Assembly: GCF_002000545.1 (NCBI RefSeq)
Contig: NZ_MLHL01000019.1
Coordinates: forward strand, 17,523 to 81,522
Origin: Rodentibacter trehalosifermentans
GTDB taxonomy: Bacteria; Pseudomonadota; Gammaproteobacteria; Enterobacterales; Pasteurellaceae
DNA: 64,000 nucleotides
Reading direction: 5' to 3'
Shown piece by piece: positions 39,997 through 49,798 of this stretch. The notes under the pieces are model-generated. The model worked only from the letters and a program-made list of their open reading frames with translations, ran no database searches and was not told the origin of the DNA. Position 1 is the first letter of the stretch, and each line of letters opens with the position of its first letter. The position numbers and the translations under genes were made by a program.

Positions 39997-42165
39997 ATGA
40001 AAAAAAGCTTTGTTTATAGTGCACTGACAAGTGCGATCATCTTGGCAGTAAATTCTGCTTATGCCGAAGAGCAAAAAGTGGAAGAATTGGATGTCATTGA
40101 AGTCAGTGCTGATGCTTCACAAGAAGGGCTGGCAAAGGAATTTGCCAGCGGTCAAGTGGCTTCCGGTAGTCGTGTAGGTATTTTAGGCAATAAAGCTAAC
40201 TTAGAAAATCCCTTTGCGACCACAAGTTATACCAATAAATTTATTCAAGACAAACAAGCCCGTAGTGTAGCAGATGTATTGAAAAACGATCCTAATGTGC
40301 GTGTTGCCCGTGGTTTCGGTAATTTCCAAGAAAGCTATTTTATGCGTGGTTTCATTACAAATTCGGACGATATTCTCTATAACGGTTTATATGGATTATT
40401 ACCCCGTCAATATATCGCCTCCGAAATGTTTGAACGTGTTGAAGTCCAACGTGGCGCCTCCGCATTCTTAAATGGTATGGCTCCGGGTGGCGGCTCTATT
40501 GGTGGAGCCATTGCATTAATGCCAAAACGGGCGGGAATGGAAGATCTGAACCGTTTAAATATTGGTATTTCAAGCAATGAACGCACCAATGTTGGAGCAG
40601 ATATTTCTCGCCGTTTTGGAGACAATAAGGAATTTGGCGTACGTTTAAATGCTGCCCATACAGAGGGAGAAAGTGCCATTGATAGTGATAAAGCCCGTAA
40701 TACAGTCTTCCATTTAGGGCTAGACTGGAAAGGCGATAAAGCCCGAGTATCTGCCGATTTAGGTTATCAGAAAAACCATTTAAGCAATCCTCGCCCGAGC
40801 GTAACGTTAGACGGTGTCACCGAAGTCCCGAGTGCCCCTAAAGCCACAAGCAACTGGGGACAACATTGGACTTACTCTGAAGAACGTGATGTTTTTGGTA
40901 CATTACGTGCCGAATATGATTTTTTACCGAACTTAACCGGTTATGCCGCTTATGGTTTCCGTGATGGAAAAGAATCAAACGTATTGGCTAATCTAACCGT
41001 TCGTAACAATAATGGTGATGGCACAGAATATCGTTTTGATAATGAACGCCGTAATATTATTCATACTGGGGAAATCGGATTAAAAGGCTCTTTTGAAACA
41101 GGCTCAGTCGGTCACGAAACGGTATTAAGCGCAAACCATTATCAAGAAAAGCGTAAAAATGCCTATGTAATGGATTTTTTCAATACCTTTGCTACAAATC
41201 TTTATTCACCACGCTATATTAATGAAATTTCTTATGCTAACAATGCATTTAGAGGAAACAACTTAAACTCTCCGGCTTTAACCAATCGTGTCGTGCTTAC
41301 CAGTGTTGCTTTAGGCGATACGCTATCGTTTTTGGATAAAACATTACAAGTTACTTTAGGCGCCCGTTGGCAACAACTGTCATCAAAAGATTTTGCCTAC
41401 GATACCGGCGTACAATCCGCTAATTATAAAGAAGCCAGAATTAGCCCTAGTGTAGGGGTGGTTTATCGTTTTACACCGGAATTTTCCGTGTATGGTAACT
41501 ATATTGAAAGCCTCTCACAGGGCGATACCGCACCAAATGATGCAATCAACCAAGGGCAAACACAAAAACCTTATGTGTCAAAACAAAAAGAAATTGGCGT
41601 GAAATATGAATCACAAAATGGATTCGGTGCAAGCCTTTCTCTCTTTAGCACAGAAAAACCACGAGGTTATTTAGACGCCAATAAGTACTACACCACCAAA
41701 GGTAAAGATCGCCACGATGGGGCGGAAATCAATATTTATGGTCAAATCATAACTAACTTGCGTTTGCTTGGTGGGGTGACATTCTTGCATGCCAAACAAC
41801 GGGATACCGGTTCTTCCGAGACTGATGGCAAATACACCATTGGTGTACCAAAATTCCAAGGTAATTTAGGATTGGAATATGATGTCAAAGCCATTGAGGG
41901 CTTAACCCTTGAATCCCGTGTTACCTACACCGGTTCAAGCTATGTCGATGCACAAAATACCCTGAAAGCGAAAGATTGGACACGTGTCGATATTGGAGCT
42001 CGCTATATTGCTTTATTCGGCGATACACCGGTTACCCTGCGAGCCCGTTTGGATAATTTAACCAATAAAAAATACTGGGAATCCGTTGGAGGACATCCGG
42101 GTTATGGTTATTTAGTTTCGGGTGCACCTCGCACCTTATCAGTGAGTGCCACCATTGATTTCTAA
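39997..42165 (+). CDS. fhuA: TonB-dependent hydroxamate siderophore receptor FhuA
   Basis: Outer-membrane receptor of 722 residues with signal peptide (cleaved near Ala23), TonB-box-like region VEELDVIEVSA, plug domain (about 60-190; SVADVLKNDPNVRV, FMRGF, VEVQRGASAFLNG) and a barrel ending in TIDF with terminal Phe. This layout is typical of siderophore receptors. It is 37 bp after fhuB and follows its own AAGGA site. The ligand class (ferrichrome-like hydroxamates) is inferred from the operon. No uptake signal lies within it. Confidence 0.92.
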   Translation: MKKSFVYSALTSAIILAVNSAYAEEQKVEELDVIEVSADASQEGLAKEFASGQVASGSRVGILGNKANLENPFATTSYTNKFIQDKQARSVADVLKNDPNVRVARGFGNFQESYFMRGFITNSDDILYNGLYGLLPRQYIASEMFERVEVQRGASAFLNGMAPGGGSIGGAIALMPKRAGMEDLNRLNIGISSNERTNVGADISRRFGDNKEFGVRLNAAHTEGESAIDSDKARNTVFHLGLDWKGDKARVSADLGYQKNHLSNPRPSVTLDGVTEVPSAPKATSNWGQHWTYSEERDVFGTLRAEYDFLPNLTGYAAYGFRDGKESNVLANLTVRNNNGDGTEYRFDNERRNIIHTGEIGLKGSFETGSVGHETVLSANHYQEKRKNAYVMDFFNTFATNLYSPRYINEISYANNAFRGNNLNSPALTNRVVLTSVALGDTLSFLDKTLQVTLGARWQQLSSKDFAYDTGVQSANYKEARISPSVGVVYRFTPEFSVYGNYIESLSQGDTAPNDAINQGQTQKPYVSKQKEIGVKYESQNGFGASLSLFSTEKPRGYLDANKYYTTKGKDRHDGAEINIYGQIITNLRLLGGVTFLHAKQRDTGSSETDGKYTIGVPKFQGNLGLEYDVKAIEGLTLESRVTYTGSSYVDAQNTLKAKDWTRVDIGARYIALFGDTPVTLRARLDNLTNKKYWESVGGHPGYGYLVSGAPRTLSVSATIDF

Positions 42166-42174
42166 TAAAACAAA

Positions 42175-42197
42175 AAGTGCGTCATCTTGACGCACTT
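42175..42197. terminator. Terminator after fhuA
   Basis: Perfect 10-bp stem AAGTGCGTCA / TGACGCACTT with loop TCT. The arms resemble an uptake signal but read AAGTGCGTC, one base off. It separates convergent fhuA and ycjF. Confidence 0.8.
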
Positions 42198-42216
42198 ATC
42201 TTCTTTCCTTCGATTT

Positions 42217-43275
42217 TTAAACCAATTCCTTTTCCCTCACTTTTTTATTCAACACTACCTCTTTTATTGTGCTCAACAGTTCTTTTTGAATATGAGAGAG
42301 TTTCGGCTTTTCAGCGGGTTGAAAAGCAAGGGGGCGGCAAAACGCCATGGCTTTTACCCCTAAACGGGCAGTGAGCAAACCCACTCCAATACCTTGTGCC
42401 GCTCGGGCGGAAAGTTTTGCGGTAATATCTTGTGAAAGCCAATCCATCCCAATCTCTTGTACCACTTCGGTGACCCCGGCAAAGGCGATATTCACCAATA
42501 CCATACGCAATAAACGAATACGGGCGAAATAGCCTAGCTCAATGCCATAAATTTCAGCAATTTTGTTGATTAATCGAATATTTCGCCACGCTACAAAAAA
42601 CATATCCACTAAGGAAAGGGGGCTAATTGCCACCACCACGGCAGATTCTGCCGCCATTTGGCTTATCAATTTTTTCGCTTTTTGATCGAAGGGTTTCAAT
42701 ACATTTTGGCTGAATAATTGTGCCACCTCTTGGGCAGAATAAGCCTCATTCAGTAAACGTTGCCATTGCACGATAGCGGGCGATTGCTCATCTAACTGCA
42801 AACTTTTTGCCATTTCCAAACAAAGCTTTTTCCCCACCTCACCTTCTCTATCAAAAACACTTTCATTGCCGAGCTCACTTTTTTGCCAGAGCAATTGGCT
42901 TTGTTGTTGCAACCTTTCCCGTTTTTTCAAGCGCACCAAACGCTGCCATTCCCCCAGCATTTCTTTGATACCAAACAGCACCACAATCAAACTCACGAGA
43001 GAAAAGGCAAAATAAATCCATTGCCGGTTCTGAAAACTGTCCCAAATCCACTGCACGGACTGCGCAATGATTGCCGCACCAAATAAAAGTGCGGTCAATT
43101 TCAACAGCGTTTTCCAACCTTTTGGCTTCGGTTTTATCACCTGTTCAAATTGCTCATCAAGCCACTCCCCCTCTAAAGGTTCATCTTCAATGGCTTCCAC
43201 ACCAATAAATTCTTGTTTTGGCTGGAAAGTTTCTGCCGAAGGCTCATCATATTGGTTGAAAATTTGCTTTTCCAT
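42217..43275 (-). CDS. ycjF: YcjF-family (UPF0283/DUF697) membrane protein
   Basis: A 352-residue inner-membrane protein with an acidic N terminus, two closely spaced helices (about 60-105) and the C-terminal DUF697 region (SPLSLVDMFFVAWRN, GYFARIRLLRMV). These match E. coli YcjF. Function unknown; in E. coli it is cotranscribed with ycjX and stress-induced. Here ycjX is on the same strand but an inverted ybjX gene lies between them. ATG 43275 is preferred to an in-frame start four codons earlier. Confidence 0.9.
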   Translation of the reverse strand: MEKQIFNQYDEPSAETFQPKQEFIGVEAIEDEPLEGEWLDEQFEQVIKPKPKGWKTLLKLTALLFGAAIIAQSVQWIWDSFQNRQWIYFAFSLVSLIVVLFGIKEMLGEWQRLVRLKKRERLQQQSQLLWQKSELGNESVFDREGEVGKKLCLEMAKSLQLDEQSPAIVQWQRLLNEAYSAQEVAQLFSQNVLKPFDQKAKKLISQMAAESAVVVAISPLSLVDMFFVAWRNIRLINKIAEIYGIELGYFARIRLLRMVLVNIAFAGVTEVVQEIGMDWLSQDITAKLSARAAQGIGVGLLTARLGVKAMAFCRPLAFQPAEKPKLSHIQKELLSTIKEVVLNKKVREKELV

Positions 43276-43360
43276 TATAAAATACACCCTATTTCTTATT
43301 TTCTTTCATCGCATTGAGGCAGTGCGATGATATTTGCCCTGATTATTTATTCATACAAAC

Positions 43361-44242
43361 ATGACAACACAAACACCAATTTCATTCCCGACTTATGTCC
43401 AAATGTATCCCTATTCTAAGGATCGTCCGTTAATTAAACAATTGCGTGAGAAATTTCGCTATTATACCTACACCTTCCTTTACCAAAAGCAATGCCGGCA
43501 ACTCATTGAATTCCTCAATAAAAACCCTTTATGGCAACCCCTGTTCAGGCAAGATTATTATCGTTTTAATCCACTCTTAACAACCTATTGTGATAAACGC
43601 TTTTCTGCCTCACAACGCTTGGCTGCCATTACACAACATTTACAACTTGCTGAAGAAAAATGGGGAGTTCCGTTTTGCTCAACCTTGCTTAACGCACAAG
43701 TGATCCCACTTTGTCAATTAACCGAGGATCTTTCCCTGAATTTAAGCCTCAATTTTATTGATCCTTTTGAAGGCTATTTTGCGATCAATCTTAGGAATAA
43801 AAATAACGAGCGGATTTACGATGCTTCTTTTACCTTTTTATCGCCCAATAAGTTGTTGATTGCCTCGATGCAAGGCCCTTATTATGAAAACGCCCAAGCA
43901 CTTATCAAAAAAGCAACAAAGGATTTACACGGCCTTCGCCCAATGTTTATGCTAATGCAGGTCTTTCGTGAATTGGCAAAACATTGGCAATGTGATTTGG
44001 TTGGCATTCCCCATAAATCTCAAGGTAAATACCGTCTTTCAGCCCGCAGCAAAATATTGTTCGATTACGATGAATTCTGGCAAGAAAACCAAGGGGTTTA
44101 TCAAGCGCCTTATTGGCAACTCCCGCTTGATAATGAACATAAACCTTTAGAGGAAATCGCCAGTAAAAAACGTTCAATGTATCGTAAACGTTACGAGATG
44201 CTCGATCGTCTCACCAATGAAATTGCAAGGCGTTTTTCCTAG
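43361..44242 (+). CDS. ybjX: VirK/YbjX-family (DUF535) protein
   Basis: A 293-residue protein of the DUF535 family, rich in aromatic and basic residues. Visible family features include FIDPFEGYFAINLRN, the ASMQGP motif near residue 168, and the C-terminal SKKRSMYRKRYEMLD segment. VirK and YbjX have been linked to envelope stress and resistance to host peptides in other bacteria. It sits inverted between ycjX and ycjF and converges on ycjX with a 1-bp gap. Confidence 0.88.
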   Translation: MTTQTPISFPTYVQMYPYSKDRPLIKQLREKFRYYTYTFLYQKQCRQLIEFLNKNPLWQPLFRQDYYRFNPLLTTYCDKRFSASQRLAAITQHLQLAEEKWGVPFCSTLLNAQVIPLCQLTEDLSLNLSLNFIDPFEGYFAINLRNKNNERIYDASFTFLSPNKLLIASMQGPYYENAQALIKKATKDLHGLRPMFMLMQVFRELAKHWQCDLVGIPHKSQGKYRLSARSKILFDYDEFWQENQGVYQAPYWQLPLDNEHKPLEEIASKKRSMYRKRYEMLDRLTNEIARRFS

Positions 44243-44243
44243 T

Positions 44244-45686
44244 CTAATCGAACCTGTCGCCTAACAAAAACTGTAATACGGCATCCATTCGTAAATGGGG
44301 GATCGTCTCTCCTTGCTCAAGGGGTTGCGGCTCAAAGCTGTCGAAATCAAATGCCATCATTTTCCCCTCATTTTCCGTCAAGGGTGGCATTTTTTGCCAA
44401 AATTCCGGGCTTGGTAATTTACTCGGTACCGTACCGGGATAAAGCGTAGTCAACCGTTTATCTTTGCTGCGTACCCCTTGAATAGCTTTAATTTGTTTGC
44501 CGTTTTGATTAACAATCACCTGCTTTGTCGCACGAATTGCAGCAATTGCCGTATATTCCGTTTCAATACCTTCAAATTCCACATATCGTCCCCCTTCTTG
44601 CACCAACTGTCGCATTAGACTTACTAAATTCGGCATTTGGTCAGTGGTGATATGATCTGCCTTTGTGGCAATAAACATTAATTTATCAATGCGTGGGGAA
44701 AACAAACGGTTTAGGAAATGTCGTTTACCATAATGAAAATTTTTGAATAATTGATTTAACCCCATCTGCATCTCTAAAAATGCTTGTCGGCTATGGTTTA
44801 GCGGGGTTAAGCAATCTGCCAAAATTACTTGGCGATCAAAGGTTGAAAAATAATTTTCGTAAAATCCTTTTACAATTTTATGGCGATAGTAATCATAACG
44901 GTTATTCAATACCGCAAAATAACTGTTTGGTTTTGCCTCTTTTTTCAGGGTTTTCCATTGCCCCGGAGTGAGGTGAATTAACGGGAAAAATTGTAATGCC
45001 GGTGCGCCTTCTAATTCCCCTGGTAACACAAAGCGTCCCGGCTGAATAAATTGCATTCCCTGTGCTTTACATTGGTAGAGATAGTCTGTGTAACTTTTAG
45101 CGATATCTGCTAACACCGCTTCATCAGCAGCCTCACTTAAATCCAATTTTCTCACAGCCTCTAACCAAGGTTTGGCAAGTTCTGCCCGCATACCTTGATG
45201 AATCAGTCCCTGTTCGAGCGACCATTGTTCAAAATGCAAATGCAACAAAGGAAGATCAATCAACCATTCGCCGGGGTAATCCACAATATCTAAATACAAT
45301 GTTCCCCGCTCTTTTACATGGCGAAGTAAACCACTTTGTCGCTGAAAACGAATAGCAAGACGGGTTTCACTCACCCCACGGGTTGATTGGCACCATTGCG
45401 GCGGTTGTTGGGTAAGCGCATTGATATTGGCTTCGTAATCAAAACGTGGCACACTCAAATCCAGTTGTGGAACACGTTTGACGGTAATTATTGTGCCGTT
45501 TCTTGCCGCCTCAAATAGCGGTAAATGACGGCTTGAGCTTTGATTAACGGATAATAATTGATTAATAAGACTGGTAATAAAAGCGGTTTTACCGCTACGG
45601 CTTAACCCGGTTACCGCAAGGCGTAAAGTGCGGTCAAATCCGCGGTTAATTATTTGGTTGAGTTCTTTTTGAATAGCATTAAACAT
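44244..45686 (-). CDS. ycjX: YcjX-family (DUF463) P-loop protein
   Basis: A 480-residue nucleotide-binding protein with an N-terminal P-loop in TGLSRSGKTAF (about 27-37) and a GTPase-like middle region (DIVDYPGEW near 120; ATKADH near 340). YcjX proteins are reported as stress-related GTPases. The ATG overlaps the stop codon of the toxin gene upstream (TAATG), so its translation may be tied to that of the toxin-antitoxin pair. Confidence 0.92.
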   Translation of the reverse strand: MFNAIQKELNQIINRGFDRTLRLAVTGLSRSGKTAFITSLINQLLSVNQSSSRHLPLFEAARNGTIITVKRVPQLDLSVPRFDYEANINALTQQPPQWCQSTRGVSETRLAIRFQRQSGLLRHVKERGTLYLDIVDYPGEWLIDLPLLHLHFEQWSLEQGLIHQGMRAELAKPWLEAVRKLDLSEAADEAVLADIAKSYTDYLYQCKAQGMQFIQPGRFVLPGELEGAPALQFFPLIHLTPGQWKTLKKEAKPNSYFAVLNNRYDYYRHKIVKGFYENYFSTFDRQVILADCLTPLNHSRQAFLEMQMGLNQLFKNFHYGKRHFLNRLFSPRIDKLMFIATKADHITTDQMPNLVSLMRQLVQEGGRYVEFEGIETEYTAIAAIRATKQVIVNQNGKQIKAIQGVRSKDKRLTTLYPGTVPSKLPSPEFWQKMPPLTENEGKMMAFDFDSFEPQPLEQGETIPHLRMDAVLQFLLGDRFD

Positions 45687-45970
45687 TAGGGTCTTGGATA
45701 AATTCTGCGACTGTGGATGACAAAATGAATATAAACATGATGATTAATGACTTCATAAACAATACGATAGCCTCGACAAAAAGCCTCTCGACTTCCATCT
45801 TCCCGTAACCGGCCTATCGCTTCCGGCATAAAGCCAATAAGGGAAATTTTATCATTTAAGTCATTAAATAATTTTAATCCACTTTCAAGAGAGTGAGTAT
45901 ATTCGACAACATTCTCAATAATTTCATCAATGTGTTTCTGTGCTTTTTGCGTGATAATCACCTTAGGCAT
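45686..45970 (-). CDS. RelE/ParE-superfamily toxin
   Basis: A 94-residue basic protein with the ParE-like layout: two N-terminal helices (AQKHIDEIIENVVEYTHS) followed by a beta-sheet with GRLREDGSREAFCRGYRIVYEV and VIHSRR. The start used is MPKVII at 45970, inside the end of the antitoxin frame. The stop codon overlaps the first bases of ycjX. RelE relatives cut mRNA and ParE relatives poison gyrase; the sequence looks ParE-like, but the target is uncertain. Confidence 0.88.
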   Translation of the reverse strand: MPKVIITQKAQKHIDEIIENVVEYTHSLESGLKLFNDLNDKISLIGFMPEAIGRLREDGSREAFCRGYRIVYEVINHHVYIHFVIHSRRIYPRP

Positions 45971-46136
45971 AAATCTTGTTTTCCATTGCTGAAAACTCAC
46001 TGGCCTTACGTTCTAATAGTTTAAGTGTTTGTGCTTTAGAGTCAGCATGACTTAACACTTTCCCCGCTTTAACTTCTTCACGCGCTTCTTTTAACTGTTG
46101 AGCCAAAAACTCATCATAACCTTTTTCTTTTAACAT
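45963..46136 (-). CDS. Antitoxin / stability-determinant-like protein
   Basis: A 57-residue charged, helical protein (MLKEKGYDEFLAQQL start) encoded just upstream of, and overlapping by 8 bp, the toxin gene. Size, order and overlap are those of a type II antitoxin. The sequence resembles short stability-determinant antitoxins paired with ParE toxins, including the KVLSHADSK segment. The first gene in a toxin-antitoxin operon usually represses its promoter, which would lie in 46137-46256, shared with the divergent sapA. Confidence 0.82.
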   Translation of the reverse strand: MLKEKGYDEFLAQQLKEAREEVKAGKVLSHADSKAQTLKLLERKASEFSAMENKIYA

Positions 46137-46256
46137 ATTTTTCCCCCATCTCAGATTGAAACGACTATACGCCTCAGGTGCGATAAAAGCAACGTCTAGC
46201 CATTTTTAGCAATATACCTTACAATTTGCCCCATAATTTACCACAACACATTCATT

Positions 46257-47954
46257 ATGTTACGCCGAAATCCGATATTTTTCTGCTTTCTTTTCAATTT
46301 GGGCTTACTTAGTCAGGTTCAAGCCGCACCGCGTGTGCCGGAAAGTTTAACGGAAAACGGTTTAATTTATTGCACGAATTCTTCGGGATTTTCGTTTAAT
46401 CCACAAACAGCAGATGCCGGCACCAGTATGAATGTGGTCACAGAACAGATTTATAACAAACTGTTTGAAATTAAAAATCACAGTGCGACCGTTACACCCT
46501 CTTTGGCACAATCTTATACCATCTCACCCGATGGTAAAGAAATTCTCATTAATTTACGTAAAGGGGTAAAATTTCATCACACAGCCTGGTTTACGCCTAC
46601 TCGGGATTTCAATGCGGAAGATGTCATCTTTTCCATCAACCGTGTATTGGGTCATAACACCTATTTACCCGTTTTAAATCAAGATCATCCGGTACAGGGT
46701 AAGAATCCGCAATATCGCATCTTTCATGAACAAGCGAAAAAAGTGCGTTTTCCGTATTTTGACAGCATCAGATTAAATCAAAAAATTAAGTCCATTACAG
46801 CAGTCAATCCTTACAAGATAAAAATTGAACTCTTTGAGCCGGATTCTTCTATTCTGTCGCACCTTGCCAGCCAATATGCGATTATTTTTTCACAAGAATA
46901 TGCCTATCAATTAAGTGCAGATGATAATCTCCCCCAACTGGATACTCATCCTGTCGGTACCGGCCCTTATCAAGTTCAAGATTATATCTATAACCAATAT
47001 GTACGTTTGTTGCGTAATGATCATTATTGGAACAACGATGCCAAAATTAAACATATTTTGGTTGATTTATCCACCGAACGCACCGCACGCCTGATTAAAT
47101 TTTTCAATAACGAATGTCAAATTGCCGCTTATCCGGAAGTGAGCCAATTAGGGCTATTACACAATAATGACGAACGTTATTATTTACAGTCTGCAGAAGG
47201 AATGAATCTTTCCTATTTGGCGTTTAATTTCAATAAACCGCTAATGCAAAATGCGCAAATTCGTCAAGCTATTTCACAAAGTATTAATCGGGCGCGTATT
47301 GTCCGCAATATTTATCACAACACGGCAACGGTGGCGAATAATATTATCCCCAATGTTTCTTGGGCATCGGATATTAATACACCGGAATTTGATTTTGACT
47401 ATTCGCCAAAACACGCCAAAAAAGTGCTGGAAAACAAAAATTTGCAACTGAATATGTGGGTACTTAATGAAGAACAAATGTATAATCCTTCCCCCATAAA
47501 AATGGCGGAACTTATCAAATGGGATTTGGCACAAGCCGGGGTAAATGTCAAAGTGCGGTCGGTTACACGAACGTTTTTGTTAGAGCAGCGGAATAAAAAA
47601 ACCGAAGATTACGATATGATTCTTACCGGTTGGCTTGCCGGGAATTTAGATCCTGACGGTTTTATGCGTCCCATTTTAAGCTGTGAAACCAAAGAGGATA
47701 TGACAAATTTATCCAACTGGTGTCATCCTCAATTTAATGACTTAATGGATAATGCACTCGCCAATACATCCTTGCGTGAACGTGCGAAAAATTACAATAT
47801 CGCTCAAAACTTAGTGCTAAAAGAGCTGCCGATTATCCCGATTGCCAATGCAAAACGCTTTTTAGTCGCCAATAACAAAGTAAAAGGGGTGCAAATGACT
47901 CCTTTCGGCAGCATCAATTTTTCAACGCTTTATTTCGCTAAGGAGAAAAAATAA
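46257..47954 (+). CDS. sapA: Peptide ABC transporter substrate-binding protein SapA
   Basis: Periplasmic dipeptide/oligopeptide-type binding protein of 565 residues with a signal peptide ending at VQA (about residue 23). Family features include the SBP5 core SYTISPDGKEILINLRKGVKFH and the late IVRNIYHNTA segment. In Haemophilus SapA binds host antimicrobial peptides and has a role in heme uptake. It opens the sapABCDF operon. Its stop overlaps the start of sapB. Confidence 0.94.
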   Translation: MLRRNPIFFCFLFNLGLLSQVQAAPRVPESLTENGLIYCTNSSGFSFNPQTADAGTSMNVVTEQIYNKLFEIKNHSATVTPSLAQSYTISPDGKEILINLRKGVKFHHTAWFTPTRDFNAEDVIFSINRVLGHNTYLPVLNQDHPVQGKNPQYRIFHEQAKKVRFPYFDSIRLNQKIKSITAVNPYKIKIELFEPDSSILSHLASQYAIIFSQEYAYQLSADDNLPQLDTHPVGTGPYQVQDYIYNQYVRLLRNDHYWNNDAKIKHILVDLSTERTARLIKFFNNECQIAAYPEVSQLGLLHNNDERYYLQSAEGMNLSYLAFNFNKPLMQNAQIRQAISQSINRARIVRNIYHNTATVANNIIPNVSWASDINTPEFDFDYSPKHAKKVLENKNLQLNMWVLNEEQMYNPSPIKMAELIKWDLAQAGVNVKVRSVTRTFLLEQRNKKTEDYDMILTGWLAGNLDPDGFMRPILSCETKEDMTNLSNWCHPQFNDLMDNALANTSLRERAKNYNIAQNLVLKELPIIPIANAKRFLVANNKVKGVQMTPFGSINFSTLYFAKEKK

Positions 47955-48919
47955 TGTTGTGGTCGGCATTACGCCATCTCCTTTGGGTTATTTTATTATT
48001 CTTTATTTTAACCCTCATTAGCTTTGCTATTTTAATGCGGGATCCGTTGAATGAAGCACTTATCCAAAATAACATTTTGGGTAGCTATTTTTATTATCTT
48101 AATGCATTGCTGCAAGGAGATTTAGGCATTACCTATAACGGCGGTCAATCATTAAAATCACTTATTTTTACCGTTTTACCGCCCACATTAGAACTGTGTT
48201 TTACCGCCTTATTGCTTGCTTTTATTTTCAGTATTCCTCTTGGCATTTTAAGTGCGGTCAATAATCAGGGCATTTTTTCTAAAACCTTGCAAAGTTTATC
48301 CTATGTAGGACTATCAATTCCTATTTTTTGGCTTGCCCCGATTTTACTCTATATGGCGGCGATTTATGGTTGGGAAATATCCGCTACCGGACAATATAAT
48401 TTGCTTTATGAAATCCCCCCGATTACCGGTTTTCCGGTGGTTGACGTTTGGTTTGTGGACGTGCCTTATCGCACAAAAATCGTGCAAAGCGTATTACAAC
48501 ATCTCGCCCTCCCAACCCTAATTTTATGTATCTTACCGACGATGGAAATCATCCGAACCATTCAACAACGGGCGGAATACATTCTTCAACAAAATTACAC
48601 CAAAACAGCGGTGACCCGTGGATGGTCAAAATGGAAAATTTTGCAACAATATGTCTTTCGCAATACTTTTCCATTACTCGTACCACAAATCACGCGCGTG
48701 TTCACTTTAGTGCTTACCCAATGTATGCTCGTAGAAACCGTCCTCGGCTGGCCCGGGATCGGACGTTGGCTTATTGATGCGGTCAGCATCCAAGATTACA
48801 ACAGTATTTCCGCCGGTGTCATTGTATTAGGTATTTGTATTATTACCATTGACACCCTAGCCAAAACCGTGATGTTTATTCTCGATCCATTTAATAAGAA
48901 AGGTTGGTATGCAAGATAA
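47954..48919 (+). CDS. sapB: Peptide ABC transporter permease SapB
   Basis: A 321-residue DppB-type permease with six predicted helices and the EAA-like loop near residues 205-225 (TAVTRGWSKWKILQQYV). It is cotranslated with sapA (1-bp junction) and overlaps sapC by 11 bp. Partner of SapC in the inner-membrane channel. Confidence 0.94.
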   Translation: MLWSALRHLLWVILLFFILTLISFAILMRDPLNEALIQNNILGSYFYYLNALLQGDLGITYNGGQSLKSLIFTVLPPTLELCFTALLLAFIFSIPLGILSAVNNQGIFSKTLQSLSYVGLSIPIFWLAPILLYMAAIYGWEISATGQYNLLYEIPPITGFPVVDVWFVDVPYRTKIVQSVLQHLALPTLILCILPTMEIIRTIQQRAEYILQQNYTKTAVTRGWSKWKILQQYVFRNTFPLLVPQITRVFTLVLTQCMLVETVLGWPGIGRWLIDAVSIQDYNSISAGVIVLGICIITIDTLAKTVMFILDPFNKKGWYAR

Positions 48920-49796
48920 AGAACCTGATGAATTTCGTGAAAGTGCATCAATTTATCAAATTTGGTTACAGTTTCGCAAAAATCGAATTGCTTTACTGAG
49001 CTTTTATTTATTTTTTCTGTTAATTTTAACCGCACTTTTCGCCCCTTTTGTCGCCCCATACAGCGATAGTATGGAATTTGTCGGACAAGAGTTAATGCCG
49101 CCGTCTTGGGTGGAAAAAGGGCAAATCGCCTTTTTCTTTGGCACCGATGATCTGGCTCGCGATGTATTAAGCCGTGTCATAATGGGCACGCGCTATACAC
49201 TAGGCTCTTCCTTGATTGTGGTAATTCTTGCGGCGCTGATCGGTGGTGCATTAGGCATTTGGGCGGGGATGTCCGGTGGCATTAAAGCCCGTTTTCTCGG
49301 TCATATTTTTGATGCCTTTCTCTCTATTCCGATTTTGCTCATTGCGATCATCATATCCACCTTTATGGAACCCAGTTTGATGAATGCCGTGATTTCCACC
49401 TTATTGGCAGTGCTTCCCTATTTCACCCACGCCATTTATCGTGCAATTCAACAAGAACTCAAAAAAGGCTATGTCATGATGTTAAAACTGGATGGTATCA
49501 CTGACGGCGAATTACTTCGCAGTACGATCCTACCCAACATTACCGTCACCTATATTCAGGAAATTTCACGGGCGTTTGTTGTCACGATTTTAGACATTAG
49601 TGCCCTAAGTTTTATTTCCCTCGGTGCGCAACGCCCCATGTCGGAATGGGGAGCGATGATTAAAGATTCCCTTGAATTGATTTATCTCGCCCCTTGGACG
49701 GTGTTGCTCCCCGGCTTTGCCATTATCATCACGATTTTGTTAAGCATTGTCTTTACCAACGGCTTATGTAAAGCCATTAACCAATACTATCAATAA
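48909..49796 (+). CDS. sapC: Peptide ABC transporter permease SapC
   Basis: A 295-residue DppC-type permease. It begins with a cytoplasmic stretch, then the N-terminal OppC-like helix (about 28-48), the FGTDDLARDVLSRV segment (about 77-90) and five further helices with an EAA-like loop (MMLKLDGITDGELLRSTILPN). Forms the transmembrane pair with SapB. Confidence 0.94.
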   Translation: MQDKEPDEFRESASIYQIWLQFRKNRIALLSFYLFFLLILTALFAPFVAPYSDSMEFVGQELMPPSWVEKGQIAFFFGTDDLARDVLSRVIMGTRYTLGSSLIVVILAALIGGALGIWAGMSGGIKARFLGHIFDAFLSIPILLIAIIISTFMEPSLMNAVISTLLAVLPYFTHAIYRAIQQELKKGYVMMLKLDGITDGELLRSTILPNITVTYIQEISRAFVVTILDISALSFISLGAQRPMSEWGAMIKDSLELIYLAPWTVLLPGFAIIITILLSIVFTNGLCKAINQYYQ

Positions 49797-49798
49797 CT

